A stretch of DNA of 64,000 nt from Variovorax paradoxus NBRC 15149 (GCF_001591365.1 NZ_BCUT01000001.1:2046001-2110000); one strand, 5' to 3'; shown: positions 40,333 to 50,115, numbered from the stretch's first letter. Program-made: numbers and translations. Notes: generated by a model from the letters alone, not told the origin.

Positions 40333-43300
40333 TCAGAAATCGGCGCAGCCGTTCTTGCGGTCGGTGGCCACGCAGCTGGTGAGGTTGGGCCGCGAACGCA
40401 CGCGCGACCATTCGCGCGCCAGCAGGTCGCCGTCCTGCTGCGCACGGTCGCCCTCCAGCGGCCCGGTGGCAAAGCAGATCGGCGGCGCGCCGAGGTTGCG
40501 GTCGAAGGTGTAGGTGTTGGTGTTGGGCAGCTCGCGCACCAGGTCCGAGCCCGGGAAGTCGGGCCGGCGCAGGCTGGCCGTCACGGTCAGCGTGCCGGGC
40601 ACCACGTCCACCGCATAGCCGGCCGCCGAGGTGAAGCTGCCGTTGATGCCATAGCGCCCCGCGGGGCTGAAGATGCCGGCCGCGCTCGTGGGCGTGCCCA
40701 GGAAGCCGGCCGTGCCGTCGCCCAGGATCAGCCCGCCGATGGTGAAGCCGAAGGGCGGGTTGGCCGTGCCGAAGGGCCGGCTGGCGTCGCCGATGACCAC
40801 CGTGGCCCGCGGCTGCTGGGCGTAGATGAAGTGGTTGTCGCCCGGCGTGATGCTCACGGTGCACAGCCCCAGGTAGGCGCAGTGGAACAGGTTGGGCGTG
40901 GCGCCCGAGCCGGCGAGGCCTCCGCGCGACTCGCCCACCCAGGTGTCGGCCCAGATGCGCCAGGGCGCGCCGCCGATGCTGCCGCCGCCCGCATTCTGGA
41001 AGCGCGCCGCGGCCACCAGGTCGGTGCCCGAGCTGCTGGTGACGGCGGCGTCCAGCGTGAGGTCGCCCGAGAGCGTGCGCACGAACACCGTGTCGGCCGC
41101 CATCGAGGTGGCCGACACCAGCTGCGGCTGGTTGCTGCCGGCGTCGAAGCCGGTGACCGACAGCGCGCCGATGCGCACGCCGTCCACGTCCTGGTAGCGG
41201 AAGGCGCCGGCGGCGCCGCCGCCCAGCGTGTTCTCGCTCACGTTGTTGGCCGCCCGGTCCAGCAGCACGCTGCCGCGGCTGGAGCGCGCCAGCAGGTGCT
41301 GGGCGGTGATCGGTGCTTTCACCGTCTGCGTGATGTCGCCGGCCGAGAGCAGGCCCAGGCGGTCCGCCGTGACGGCGCCGTTCAGCACGATGCCGCCGGC
41401 GCCGGCGCCCACGCCTTCGTTCTGCAGCGTGAGCGCGCCGGCGCTCGTCAGCGCGCCGGCCACGGTGATGGTGCCTGCGTGCGTGTTGCTGCCCACCACC
41501 ACGCTGGGCGCATTCAGGCGCGACATCAGCGCGTCCGACAGCGTGAACCCGCCCCCCGCCGCACCGCCCACGGTGATGCCGGCGGCCGTGGCGTCGAAGG
41601 CATTGAGCGCCGCGTCCATGCCGCCCGGCCGCAGGTTGATGGTGCCGGCGGCGCTCACCGGCACGTCGATCGCCAGGGCCGGCGCGCTGCCGTCGTTGCT
41701 GGCACGCAGCACCAGGTTGCCGCTGCTTTGCACCTGCGGCGCCGCGCCGGGAGCGCCGGTGGACAAGAGGCCGGTCTGGATCGACACGCCGGGCGTGCCC
41801 TGCAGCGAGCTGCCGGTCAGCTCGATGCTGCCGCCGCCGGTGGTGGCCAGGCGCGCGCCGTTTTCCAGCCGCACGCCGCTGTCGGTGCCGTCGACCACCG
41901 CGCTGGCAAACAGGCCCTGCAGCGCGATGTTGCCGCTGCCGGTCGTGATGCTGCTGCCGCCGGTGACCAGCACGCCGTGCGTCGCATTGAATGCGCTCGA
42001 GCCGCGGTTGAAGTCCTGCACGCCCCGCACCAGCACGTTGCCGCTGGTGGTCGAGATGGCGGTGGGAACCGGAACGCCCACGGCCCGCAGGAACAGCGAA
42101 TCCAGCTGCACCGCGCTGCCGCTCTGGCCCGTGCCGCCGGTCCCGGTGATCGCCACGTCGCCGGTGGCGCTGTCGATGCGCGCGCCGTTGATGCTCACGC
42201 CGCCGCCGGCGATGCTCACGTCGCCGCCGGCGCCCGCATCGGACTGGCCGACGCGCGTGTCGATCCGAGTGCCCTGGAGCAGCACGAAGCCCGAGGGCGC
42301 GCCGGTCTGCCCGTTCAGGATCGACACCGCCCCGCCGTTGGTGATGATCTGGTTGTTGAAGCGGCTGGTCACCGAATCGTAGATGCCGCCCACGCCATGC
42401 GCATGGATGGACACCGCGCCGCCGCCCGTGTCGATGGTGCCGTCCACGTCGATGTTGATGTCGCTGAACGCGGGGCTGGCGCCGACGAAGCCGGAGTCCA
42501 GCGTGACGCTGCCGCCGCGCGTGTGCACGTCGCCGCTGAACGCGACGAACTGGGTGCTGCTCGGCCCGTCCGTCACAAGGCTCAGGTTGCCGCCGCCGGT
42601 GTCGATGCTGGCGGAGTTGAAGACCACTTCGGCATAGCCCGTGCCCGTGGCGTGCGCCAGCACGCTGCCGCCGTTGGTGGAGATGACGGCCTGGTCGGCC
42701 CCCGTGTTGCCGAAGTAATGGACATAGCCGTCGAGCGCCCCGGCCGAGCCGGCATTCAAGATCACGTCCATCGGCCCCGTGGTCGAACGGATGATCGGCG
42801 CCAGGTACGAGCTGGAAAACACGCGGTCGCCTATCGAGTGCGCCGCGTTCAGCTCGAACACCAGCGGCGCGCTGCCCACCGTGCGCTCGATCACCATGCC
42901 GCTGCCAAAGCGGATGTCGCCCGCATCGGTGCCGCCGCTGCCGGTGGTGATGCTCACGCTGGTGCCGGTGTTCAGCGCGCCGTTGATGTCGCCGTCCTGG
43001 ATGGTCGAGGTGGCCACCGGATCGAAGGGGTTGGTGGGCAGGCTGCCGCCGCCGGCCACGCCGTGGACGATGGTGACGTCATACGGGTCGACGATCCACC
43101 GCCCCGCCAGGCCGGCCGGCGCCGAGGCGTCGATGCGGATGCCGCTCACGTCGAACGAGCCGCCCGAGGTCTCGATCGTGCCGCCATTGCCGCCGGCGCT
43201 GCCGCCCCGGGCCTGCAGGTCGCCGAAGGCGCGCACCGAACGCTCGCCCACGAGGGTGATGCTGCCGCCGTTGCCGCTGCCCAGGGCGTTGGCCAGCAGC

Positions 43301-45867
43301 GTGAGGTTCGGGCCGACCGAGACCACGCCCGTGTTCTCGTTGCCGGCGCCGGCCGCGGTGCTGCCGCGGATATCGATGCTGCCGCCGCCGCCCGCGCCGC
43401 TGGCGTCCGCCAGGCCGCTGCTGTCCGCCGTCGATTGCGCGAGGATGTTGCGCCCCGTCACGCCGATGCTGCCGCCCATGCCGGTGGCGCTGGCGGCATC
43501 GAGCAGCGTGCCCTCGAAGGCGCCGGCCACCAGGCTCACATCGCCCGTGCCGGCCGCGATCCGGATGCTGCCGCCCGCGGCATGCAGCCCGTCGGCCTGC
43601 TGGGAGGACGAAAGCCGCACGCCAAACGGAGTGACCGTCGCGTCCAGCGGCGCGAAGCCCAGCGCCGCGCCCGTGCCGTCGTAGCCGAAGCCTGCGCTGC
43701 CGGCCGTGCCGGTGATCGCGATGCTGCGGCCTGCGCCGGCCTCGATGCGCGTGCCGTCGATCGCCACGCCATTCGAGGCGCCCACGGTGTAGCTGGTGCT
43801 CAATTCGACGGCTTGCGTGCGCAGGCCGGCGGCCATGCCCGACAGGTCGCCGCCCTGGCCGGTGATGCGCACATCGCCGCCGGTGGTCAATTTGGAGCCG
43901 GTGATCAGCACGCCGGCGCCATCCGGCGGCTCGCCGACCGGGCCGCCGCTGGCCCAGTCGCGCACCGTGCCGGTCAGGGCGATATTGCCGCTTGCGGAAG
44001 ACAGGGCGACCGAATAGTCGTCGCCGTTCAGCCGCACGCCCGAGCCTCCCGCGGCGCCGCGGCCGGCCAAGGTGATGCCGCCGGCCTGCGTGCCGAGCGT
44101 GCTGTCGCCGTCGATGCGCACGCCGTCGGTGGCGCTCAGGAAGCCGCTGCCCACCTCGCCGGTGCCGCCTTCGCCGCGCAGCAAGATGCTGCCCGCGCCG
44201 AGCGTGCTCAAGGCGCTGCCGCCCAGCCAGACGCCGCTGCGGATTTCGCCGGCGCCGTCGGCACCCGGGCCCTTGACCTGTCCGCCGATCGCCCGCCCGT
44301 TGTCGCTGTCGCCCTGCCCGAAGAAGCGGATGTTCCCGCCGTTGGCATCGATGCGCGCACGGTCCAGCCGGATGGCCGCCGCAATGCCGTTGGCCTGGCC
44401 GGCCTCGGCGGCGGCCAGGCCCTGCGCGTCGGCATTGAAATCGACGTTCAGCGCACCGCTGGTGGAAGCGATGGTTGCGCCGCCGCCCTCCACCGCCCAG
44501 CGCATGTCGATGTTGCCCACCGAATTCACGCGCAGCGTGGCCGTGCCGCCGCCGTCCTTGATCACCTGGGCGCCGGGCTGGAACACGACGGCGTCGTTGA
44601 TCTGCGCCACCTTGCCGGACGAGCGCGTGGTCAGCGTCACGTCGGTGCCCTGGCTCAGGGCCTTGCCGATCACGCTGGCCGCGATGTTGCCGGAATCGGC
44701 ATCGGCCACGACCGAGAGATTGCGGCCCCCCTCGGCCGTCCAGCTGCCGTTGGCGCCTGCATTGCCGCCGGCATCGATCTGCGTACCCGCCAGCACATTG
44801 AGGTTGCCGGCCGTGGTGCGGATGCTGCCGCCGGCCGCGCCGGCCGCATTGCCGCTCGCATCCAGCGTGCCGCTCACCTCGAGGCCCGCGCCGCTGTCGA
44901 CCTGGGCGCCGATGGCCTCCAGCACGATCTCGCCGCCGCGCTCGACCAGCGAACGCGCGCGCACCGTGCCGCTCTGGTTGACCACCTGCTGCACCAGCCC
45001 GGAGGCGCCCACCAGCACCACGCGCCCGCCATCGGCCGTGATGGTGCCGGTGTTCATCACCAGCGCCTTGGTGGTGGGGTCGGTCGCCTGCACGCCGGCC
45101 ACCGAGGTGTTCATGAGCCCGCCTTCGAGCGGCACCGTGAACTTGGTCAGCCCGTCGCCTTCGAAGTCCAGCGTCACCCGGGCGCCCGACACCAGGCCCG
45201 CCGAGCCGCGCGCCACGTTGATATTGCCCTCGTTGCGCACCAGCGCGCCGATCAGCCCGAGCGTGCCGCCTTCGCCCACGCTGATGACCGCGCCGGGCTG
45301 GACCGTCACGCGGGCGGTGCTGTTGGCATCGTTGATGCCGCCGCCGAACAGCAGCTGGCCGCCCTTGCCCACCACGCTGCCCTCCTTGGCGATCTGGCTG
45401 TCGCTGATGTCCAGCGTGGAGGCCACCAGCCCGCCGACGTTCACCTGGGCGCTGCCGCCGAAGAGAACGCCCGAGGGATTGACCACGAACACATGCCCGT
45501 TGGCCGACAGCGTGCCGTTGATGACCGACTGCTCGATCACGCCGCCGCTGCCCACCACGCGGTTGAGCATCACGCTCGCGGCGCCCATCTGCTGGTTGAT
45601 GTTGAGCGTCTTGCCGCCGTCCAGCGAAAACGCGTTCCAGTTGACGATGGCGTTCATCGTGCTCTGGTTGAGCACCTGCCTGGTCGCCGAGCCGCCGGAA
45701 GCGATGCCCACATTGCCGAACACCACATTGCCGCTCTGCGGAAAGCCCGCCGGCAGGTTGAGCTGCGCCCAGGCCGGCACCATGCCCATGCAGGCCAGCG
45801 ACAGCACCAGCGGCCGCACGCGCCAGTGCCGCGGCAGGGCTTTCGCGGAAAGATCATGGTTTCTCAT
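40333..45867 (-). CDS. Two-partner secretion exoprotein TpsA (filamentous haemagglutinin type)
   Basis: In this 1844-residue protein, an extended basic signal peptide ends near MVPAWA. The TPS secretion domain (about 35-290) shows NVVFGNVGIASGGS, MNAIVNWNAFSLDGGKTLNI and the conserved NPSGVLFGG (NPNGI type). A long beta-helical body rich in Gly, Ser and Asn repeats (GSGNIALQG, TTGGGSIELTG) fills the middle. The last about 150 residues form an MBG/YDG-like region (TVSITPGDNHFIYAQQPRA). The C terminus contains several cysteines, including a pair ten residues apart at the very end. It is exported through TpsB and would form a fibrous surface or secreted adhesin. The ATG at 45867 lies eight bases from the tpsB stop. 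Confidence 0.93.
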   Translation of the reverse strand: MRNHDLSAKALPRHWRVRPLVLSLACMGMVPAWAQLNLPAGFPQSGNVVFGNVGIASGGSATRQVLNQSTMNAIVNWNAFSLDGGKTLNINQQMGAASVMLNRVVGSGGVIEQSVINGTLSANGHVFVVNPSGVLFGGSAQVNVGGLVASTLDISDSQIAKEGSVVGKGGQLLFGGGINDANSTARVTVQPGAVISVGEGGTLGLIGALVRNEGNINVARGSAGLVSGARVTLDFEGDGLTKFTVPLEGGLMNTSVAGVQATDPTTKALVMNTGTITADGGRVVLVGASGLVQQVVNQSGTVRARSLVERGGEIVLEAIGAQVDSGAGLEVSGTLDASGNAAGAAGGSIRTTAGNLNVLAGTQIDAGGNAGANGSWTAEGGRNLSVVADADSGNIAASVIGKALSQGTDVTLTTRSSGKVAQINDAVVFQPGAQVIKDGGGTATLRVNSVGNIDMRWAVEGGGATIASTSGALNVDFNADAQGLAAAEAGQANGIAAAIRLDRARIDANGGNIRFFGQGDSDNGRAIGGQVKGPGADGAGEIRSGVWLGGSALSTLGAGSILLRGEGGTGEVGSGFLSATDGVRIDGDSTLGTQAGGITLAGRGAAGGSGVRLNGDDYSVALSSASGNIALTGTVRDWASGGPVGEPPDGAGVLITGSKLTTGGDVRITGQGGDLSGMAAGLRTQAVELSTSYTVGASNGVAIDGTRIEAGAGRSIAITGTAGSAGFGYDGTGAALGFAPLDATVTPFGVRLSSSQQADGLHAAGGSIRIAAGTGDVSLVAGAFEGTLLDAASATGMGGSIGVTGRNILAQSTADSSGLADASGAGGGGSIDIRGSTAAGAGNENTGVVSVGPNLTLLANALGSGNGGSITLVGERSVRAFGDLQARGGSAGGNGGTIETSGGSFDVSGIRIDASAPAGLAGRWIVDPYDVTIVHGVAGGGSLPTNPFDPVATSTIQDGDINGALNTGTSVSITTGSGGTDAGDIRFGSGMVIERTVGSAPLVFELNAAHSIGDRVFSSSYLAPIIRSTTGPMDVILNAGSAGALDGYVHYFGNTGADQAVISTNGGSVLAHATGTGYAEVVFNSASIDTGGGNLSLVTDGPSSTQFVAFSGDVHTRGGSVTLDSGFVGASPAFSDINIDVDGTIDTGGGAVSIHAHGVGGIYDSVTSRFNNQIITNGGAVSILNGQTGAPSGFVLLQGTRIDTRVGQSDAGAGGDVSIAGGGVSINGARIDSATGDVAITGTGGTGQSGSAVQLDSLFLRAVGVPVPTAISTTSGNVLVRGVQDFNRGSSAFNATHGVLVTGGSSITTGSGNIALQGLFASAVVDGTDSGVRLENGARLATTGGGSIELTGSSLQGTPGVSIQTGLLSTGAPGAAPQVQSSGNLVLRASNDGSAPALAIDVPVSAAGTINLRPGGMDAALNAFDATAAGITVGGAAGGGFTLSDALMSRLNAPSVVVGSNTHAGTITVAGALTSAGALTLQNEGVGAGAGGIVLNGAVTADRLGLLSAGDITQTVKAPITAQHLLARSSRGSVLLDRAANNVSENTLGGGAAGAFRYQDVDGVRIGALSVTGFDAGSNQPQLVSATSMAADTVFVRTLSGDLTLDAAVTSSSGTDLVAAARFQNAGGGSIGGAPWRIWADTWVGESRGGLAGSGATPNLFHCAYLGLCTVSITPGDNHFIYAQQPRATVVIGDASRPFGTANPPFGFTIGGLILGDGTAGFLGTPTSAAGIFSPAGRYGINGSFTSAAGYAVDVVPGTLTVTASLRRPDFPGSDLVRELPNTNTYTFDRNLGAPPICFATGPLEGDRAQQDGDLLAREWSRVRSRPNLTSCVATDRKNGCADF

Positions 45868-45874
45868 GCTGCCC

Positions 45875-47593
45875 TCAGAAGGTCTTTTGCGCCTGCACGT
45901 ACAGCCGCGGGTTGCGCCCGCCGCCGTCGGTGCGCGCGGGGTCGGTGCCGGCGCGCCAGGCCAGCGTGGCATTGATGGTGAAGTTGCCGGGCCGCGTCCA
46001 GCTCAGGCCGATGCCCGCGCCGCGCAGGCTGCGCGAACGGGGGCCGCTGTCGAAGATCGTCGGGTTCTTGGTCTGGCGCCCGTGCGCCGCGTCGTAGAAC
46101 AGGAAGGGCGTGAACTCGGCATCGAGCGACCAGCGCCATTCCACGGTGCCGATCACGCCCTGGTCCACCAGCAGTTCGCCCGAAGGGTAGGCGCGCCCGG
46201 CACGCGCGCCGCCCAGCGAGAGTTTTTCCGAGGCATCGAGGTTCTTGCTGGCCCACTGGCCGCCCAGCGCCAGGTACAGCGAATGCCGGGGCAGCACCGC
46301 CTGCAGGCGCGAGAGCTGGAAGGTGGCCTTGGTGAAGCCGCCCTCGGTGCGGTGCCCGCCCAGGCCCTGGTCGGTCTGCAGGCTGTCGGCGTCGCGGATC
46401 GAGAGCCGGCCGTGGTAGAGATTGCCGGTGCTCGCCCAATAGCCGCCGCCCAGCCAGTCGTCGCGGCGCTCCCAGGTCCAGCCCAGGCCGAAGCCGCGCA
46501 CCCGCTTGCGCGCCGAGAAGTCGACCGCCGTGTACTCGTCGGTGAGCTTCTTGCTGTCGGCCGACAGGCGCAGGAACAGGTTGTGCTGGCGCTGGCGGAT
46601 CACCGGGTAGCTCAGCGAGACGTCGAACACGTCGGCCTTGCCCTGCGCGCCCAGTTCCGAGAACTCGCCGCCCAACTCGTAGTTGACGCGCGCCAGCCCG
46701 AGGCCCGCGCGCAGGCCGCTGCTGCCGATGGGCGCCTCGTAGGCGACGCGGCCGAACTGCAGCGCATTGCCGTTGGAGACCATGGCGCGCACGTCCAGGT
46801 TGTCGCCGATGCCCAGCGGGCTCGCCCAGCGCATCGTGCCGCCGAGGCGGTAGCGGCCCGATTCCTTGGTGCCGTGGTTGTCGGCCTCGGCCGCGAAGGC
46901 CCAGCGCGGCGCCGGCGCCACTTCCACCGACAGGTCGGTGGTGCCCGGCTGCGTGCCTTCCTGCAGCGCGGACGAGACCTTGATGCCGGGCTGGTCCGAC
47001 AGCAGCAGCATCGAGCGTTCGTAGGCCGGTGCGTTGACGGCCTCGCCGGGCTGCAATGGCGCAAGGAAGCCGCGCACGCGCGCCTCGCTGATGGCCGCAT
47101 CGGGTGCAACGATCACTTCGACCTTGCCGAGCCGGCCTTCGATGACGCTGATCTCGACGATGCCGTCGCGCACGGTCTGCACGGGCACGACGGCCTGCGC
47201 GAGGAAGTAGCCGCGCTCCTTGTAGCGCGCGGTGATGGCCTGCGCCAGGCTTTCGAGATCGCCGAGCGTGACGTCGCGCCCGATGTACGGTGCGGTGATG
47301 CCCTGCAGTTCCTCGTTGCTCAGGGCCTTGACGCCGTTGAGCCGCAGGTCGTTGAGCTTGAATCTGGCCGCAGGTGGCTGCGGCGGCGCGGGCAGGCTCT
47401 GCGGCGCCACGGTGCCAGTGGCCTGCGCGAGGGGGCGGTCGCAGCTGCCGCAGGGATCCTTTGTCGGCAGCAGCGCATTGGCATCGGCCTCTGCCGCGTG
47501 GGTGCGCTGGGCGGCAACGAGAAGCGTTGCGCTCACCAGTGCGGCGACTGCGAGGGCGATCGGGGTGGAGCGTTGGATTGCGCGCATCTGCAT
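45875..47593 (-). CDS. Two-partner secretion outer-membrane transporter TpsB (ShlB/FhaC/HecB family)
   Basis: The 572-residue protein starts at MQMRAIQRSTPIALAVAALV with a signal peptide ending near THAAEAD. It has a Pro-rich segment, the first POTRA_2 domain from about 90 (FKLNDLRLNGVKALSNEELQ) through YFLAQAVVPVQTVRDGIVEI, and then a 16-strand barrel from about 230 ending in ...RLYVQAQKTF with the C-terminal Phe typical of outer-membrane proteins. It exports the adjacent TpsA. The tpsB-tpsA order and eight-base spacing indicate one operon. A fold-back repeat lies in the gap to the upstream CHAT gene. Confidence 0.94.
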   Translation of the reverse strand: MQMRAIQRSTPIALAVAALVSATLLVAAQRTHAAEADANALLPTKDPCGSCDRPLAQATGTVAPQSLPAPPQPPAARFKLNDLRLNGVKALSNEELQGITAPYIGRDVTLGDLESLAQAITARYKERGYFLAQAVVPVQTVRDGIVEISVIEGRLGKVEVIVAPDAAISEARVRGFLAPLQPGEAVNAPAYERSMLLLSDQPGIKVSSALQEGTQPGTTDLSVEVAPAPRWAFAAEADNHGTKESGRYRLGGTMRWASPLGIGDNLDVRAMVSNGNALQFGRVAYEAPIGSSGLRAGLGLARVNYELGGEFSELGAQGKADVFDVSLSYPVIRQRQHNLFLRLSADSKKLTDEYTAVDFSARKRVRGFGLGWTWERRDDWLGGGYWASTGNLYHGRLSIRDADSLQTDQGLGGHRTEGGFTKATFQLSRLQAVLPRHSLYLALGGQWASKNLDASEKLSLGGARAGRAYPSGELLVDQGVIGTVEWRWSLDAEFTPFLFYDAAHGRQTKNPTIFDSGPRSRSLRGAGIGLSWTRPGNFTINATLAWRAGTDPARTDGGGRNPRLYVQAQKTF

Positions 47594-47675
47594 CTCAGTG
47601 CTCCACCGCGTGTTGCTGTTGTTGGGGGCGCTGCTGTTCAGGGTGCTGTTGTTCAGGGCGCGTGCACAGGCCACC

Positions 47676-47885
47676 GGGTACTCCCCTCCGCGAATGTCCC
47701 CCGCCTTCGGCTCCTCCTTTATTTCGCTGAGGGGAGCACCCGATGCCCTGCGCACGATGAGCGCGGTCGTTGTGCTGGCCGATCAACGACCGCTGCGCAT
47801 GACGATCACGTCGATGGGGTGCCTTGCGCAGCGAAATCAAGGAGGAGGCCGAAGGCCGGGGGACATTCGCGGAGCAAGGTACCCC
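47676..47885. repeat. 0.21-kb fold-back element in the CHAT-tpsB intergenic region
   Basis: The 368-base gap between tpsB and the CHAT gene contains a strong inverted repeat: left arm 47676-47741 and right arm 47816-47885. Arms share tccgcgaatgtcccccg..cttcgg and atttcgctg, with few mismatches. An inner perfect stem, gcggtcgttg/caacgaccgc, lies at 47763-47772 and 47784-47793. The rest of the gap holds CAG/CTG-rich low-complexity sequence (47605-47660) and no convincing gene. The structure could form a large hairpin in mRNA or a cruciform in DNA. From memory it resembles repeats in Variovorax genomes. Confidence 0.85.
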
Positions 47886-47961
47886 GTCGGCGTGATCGCG
47901 GCCCGAACAACAAACTTCAAACACAACACCACAAACAGACATGGCAGTTCTTCTTTTCATG

Positions 47962-50115
47962 TCAGCTCCCCACCGTGAGACGCCAGTTGCCGATCAGGTT
48001 GAACGGCGCCCAGAAGAAGGGGTGGGACATCTTGGGATCCTTCAGCACCGCCAGCTGCCCGGCCTGCATCGCCTTCTGGATGTCGCGGCCCTTCGCCAGC
48101 TCGCCGTAGAGCGTGCCCATGAGCACCGCGGTTGCGTCGTCCGACACCGGCCACAGCGATGCGATCAGGCTCGAGCTGCCGGCCGAGAGAAAGGAGCGCG
48201 TGAAGCCCAGCACCTCGTCGCCCTGCGCGATGCGCCCGAGCCCCGACTCGCAGGCCGACAGCGTCACCAGCGCCGTGCCGTCCATCGGCAGGCCGAGGAT
48301 CTCGTGCGCCTCCAGGAAATTCTGCTTGCCGCCCTCGTTGGCCAGCAGGATGCGCGAGTACAGCGGATCCACCGCGTCGGCCTCCGCATGCGCCGCCACG
48401 TGCATCAGCGGCGAGCGCGCGGCCACGTCGCGGAACTGCGTCTTGGTGGCCGCGGCGCCCATGTACACGGCGTTGCGCGGGAACAGCTGCGCGAGCTGCT
48501 TCACCTCGACCTCGGCGCCCGGCAGGTCGTACTTGTCCTCGATGCGCGGGTTGCCGAAGGCCGTGAGCGACGCGCCCACGCGCGGCGAGCGCTGCGCGAG
48601 CTGCACCGCGATGCTGATCGATGGCGCCACCGCCACCGGATGCGTCTCGATCACGTAGCGCCCGTCGAGCCGCAGCGCCTGGAACGGCAGGTAGTGCAGC
48701 GGCCCGTGCGGCACCACGATCAGCCGCTGCCCCGGCGCCAGGCCCAGCGGGCCGAGCAGCGCGGCGCCGAGCTTGTCGGCATTGGTGATGGCCGCGCGGC
48801 GGCCGCGCACGATGGAGTTGCGGAACACCTCGACCAGCTCGGTGAGCTCGTCGCGGCGCACCGGCACCGTCCTGGCCTCGATGCCGGCCGGGCCGACCAC
48901 CCACACCAGCAGCCGGTCGGGCAGCGAATGGAACTGCACCACGCGCTCGTCGGGCGCGAGCATGCCCTGCAGCGCGGCCAGGTCCACGGTGGTCGCGGCG
49001 CGCTCGTTGATCTTCGCGCGGCCGCGCACCGCATCGAGCAGCGCGCGCGAGCGGCTGCGCTCGCTCACCTCGAAGGCCTGGCGCGCATCGCCCGCGTCGC
49101 TGTAGATCGAGACGCCGCGCTCGAACACCGACTGCAGGTCGGAGAACAGGCCCATCTTGAATTCTTCGCTGCGGAACCTGGCGCGCACCTGGTCGATGCC
49201 GCCCAGCGCGCGCGCCACGGCCTCGGCCGCGGCCTGCTTCTGGCCGAGCGCAAGTTCGCTGCGCGCCACGCCGTCCCAGGCCCAGAGGCGGTAGTACTCG
49301 GTGTCGGTGCCGACCTGCCGCGCGGTGAGCGCGCGGTAGAGGTCGCGCGCCTCGGCCGGCTTGTTCTCGGCCAGCAGCAGCCGCGCGCGGGTGCGGTCGA
49401 GCTGCGCCGTGAGCGGCGCGTCCCGGGGCGGCGCCATGCCCCCGAGCACTTCGCGCGCCCTGGCGGCGTCGCCCGATTCGATCAGCGCATTGACGAGCGA
49501 GGCCTGCACCAGCGGCGCATAGCGCGACGAGCTGTTGGCCAGCGCCTCGTCATAGCTGATGACGGCGCCCGCGTAGTCGCCGCGGCGGGTGCGCACGTCG
49601 CCGATCACCTTCTGCACCGGGCCGACCACCAGCTTGGGATCGCGCGCCGGATGCTTGAGCGCCTCGCGCGCGAATTCCTCGGCCTTCTCGAGCTGGCCCG
49701 AATAGCTGTAGACGATGGCCAGGTCGCGGTTGGCCATGGCCAGCAGGTTGGGATCGCTCGTGGCATTGGCCAGGTGCAGCGCCTTGCTGGCGGCGCGCAC
49801 GCTCTGGCGGAATTCGCCGGCCTCGGCCAGCGCCACCGCCTGGCTGCAGTACTGGTAGCCGGACAGCTTGACTGCATCCTGCCCGTAGAGCACCGCGCCC
49901 TCGCTGGTCAACGCCAGCAAGGTGTCGGTGTCGGCGAGCCGGGCCTGCTCCGCCCGGCCGGCCGCGGCTTCGGCATTCGGCCCCTGCTGTGGTTGCTGCG
50001 CCGATGCCAGGGGCCCATGGCCCAGCAGAAGAATGGCTGCCAGCCCCAGCGCACCCGCGGCCCCTGCACGACGTGCCGAGCGCTCCCGTTCCGTTCTTCT
50101 CGAAAACCACGTCAT
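47962..50115 (-). CDS. Secreted TPR-CHAT caspase-like protein
   Basis: This 717-residue protein has a basic N-terminal signal peptide ending GHGPLASAQQ. TPR repeats span about 85-330 (YCSQAVALAEAGEFRQSVRA, YSYSGQLEKAEEFAREAL, AVISYDEALANSSSR). The C-terminal CHAT domain (about 430-717) shows PHGPLHYLPFQAL, the catalytic His in MHVAAHAEADA (about 573) and the Cys in TLSACESGLGRI (about 622), with GFTRSFLSAGSSSLIASLW. CHAT proteins are caspase-clan cysteine peptidases. In this place, upstream of tpsB and tpsA in the same orientation, it may cleave or activate the exoprotein in the periplasm. The gap to tpsB contains a fold-back repeat and no obvious terminator. Confidence 0.92.
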   Translation of the reverse strand: MTWFSRRTERERSARRAGAAGALGLAAILLLGHGPLASAQQPQQGPNAEAAAGRAEQARLADTDTLLALTSEGAVLYGQDAVKLSGYQYCSQAVALAEAGEFRQSVRAASKALHLANATSDPNLLAMANRDLAIVYSYSGQLEKAEEFAREALKHPARDPKLVVGPVQKVIGDVRTRRGDYAGAVISYDEALANSSSRYAPLVQASLVNALIESGDAARAREVLGGMAPPRDAPLTAQLDRTRARLLLAENKPAEARDLYRALTARQVGTDTEYYRLWAWDGVARSELALGQKQAAAEAVARALGGIDQVRARFRSEEFKMGLFSDLQSVFERGVSIYSDAGDARQAFEVSERSRSRALLDAVRGRAKINERAATTVDLAALQGMLAPDERVVQFHSLPDRLLVWVVGPAGIEARTVPVRRDELTELVEVFRNSIVRGRRAAITNADKLGAALLGPLGLAPGQRLIVVPHGPLHYLPFQALRLDGRYVIETHPVAVAPSISIAVQLAQRSPRVGASLTAFGNPRIEDKYDLPGAEVEVKQLAQLFPRNAVYMGAAATKTQFRDVAARSPLMHVAAHAEADAVDPLYSRILLANEGGKQNFLEAHEILGLPMDGTALVTLSACESGLGRIAQGDEVLGFTRSFLSAGSSSLIASLWPVSDDATAVLMGTLYGELAKGRDIQKAMQAGQLAVLKDPKMSHPFFWAPFNLIGNWRLTVGS

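Noticed and set aside
40267..45975. A 1,902-codon plus-strand open frame across the whole of tpsA, made of Ala/Arg/His-rich sequence.
   Set aside because: It mirrors the minus-strand TpsA frame, a known effect of high-GC codon use. Composition is not protein-like, and it has no family motif, signal peptide or ribosome site.
47595..47978. Open frames of 121 and 248 codons in and around the CHAT-tpsB intergenic repeat.
   Set aside because: They are formed by the fold-back repeat and by CAG/CTG-rich low-complexity DNA, and they overlap the tpsB signal-peptide region antisense.
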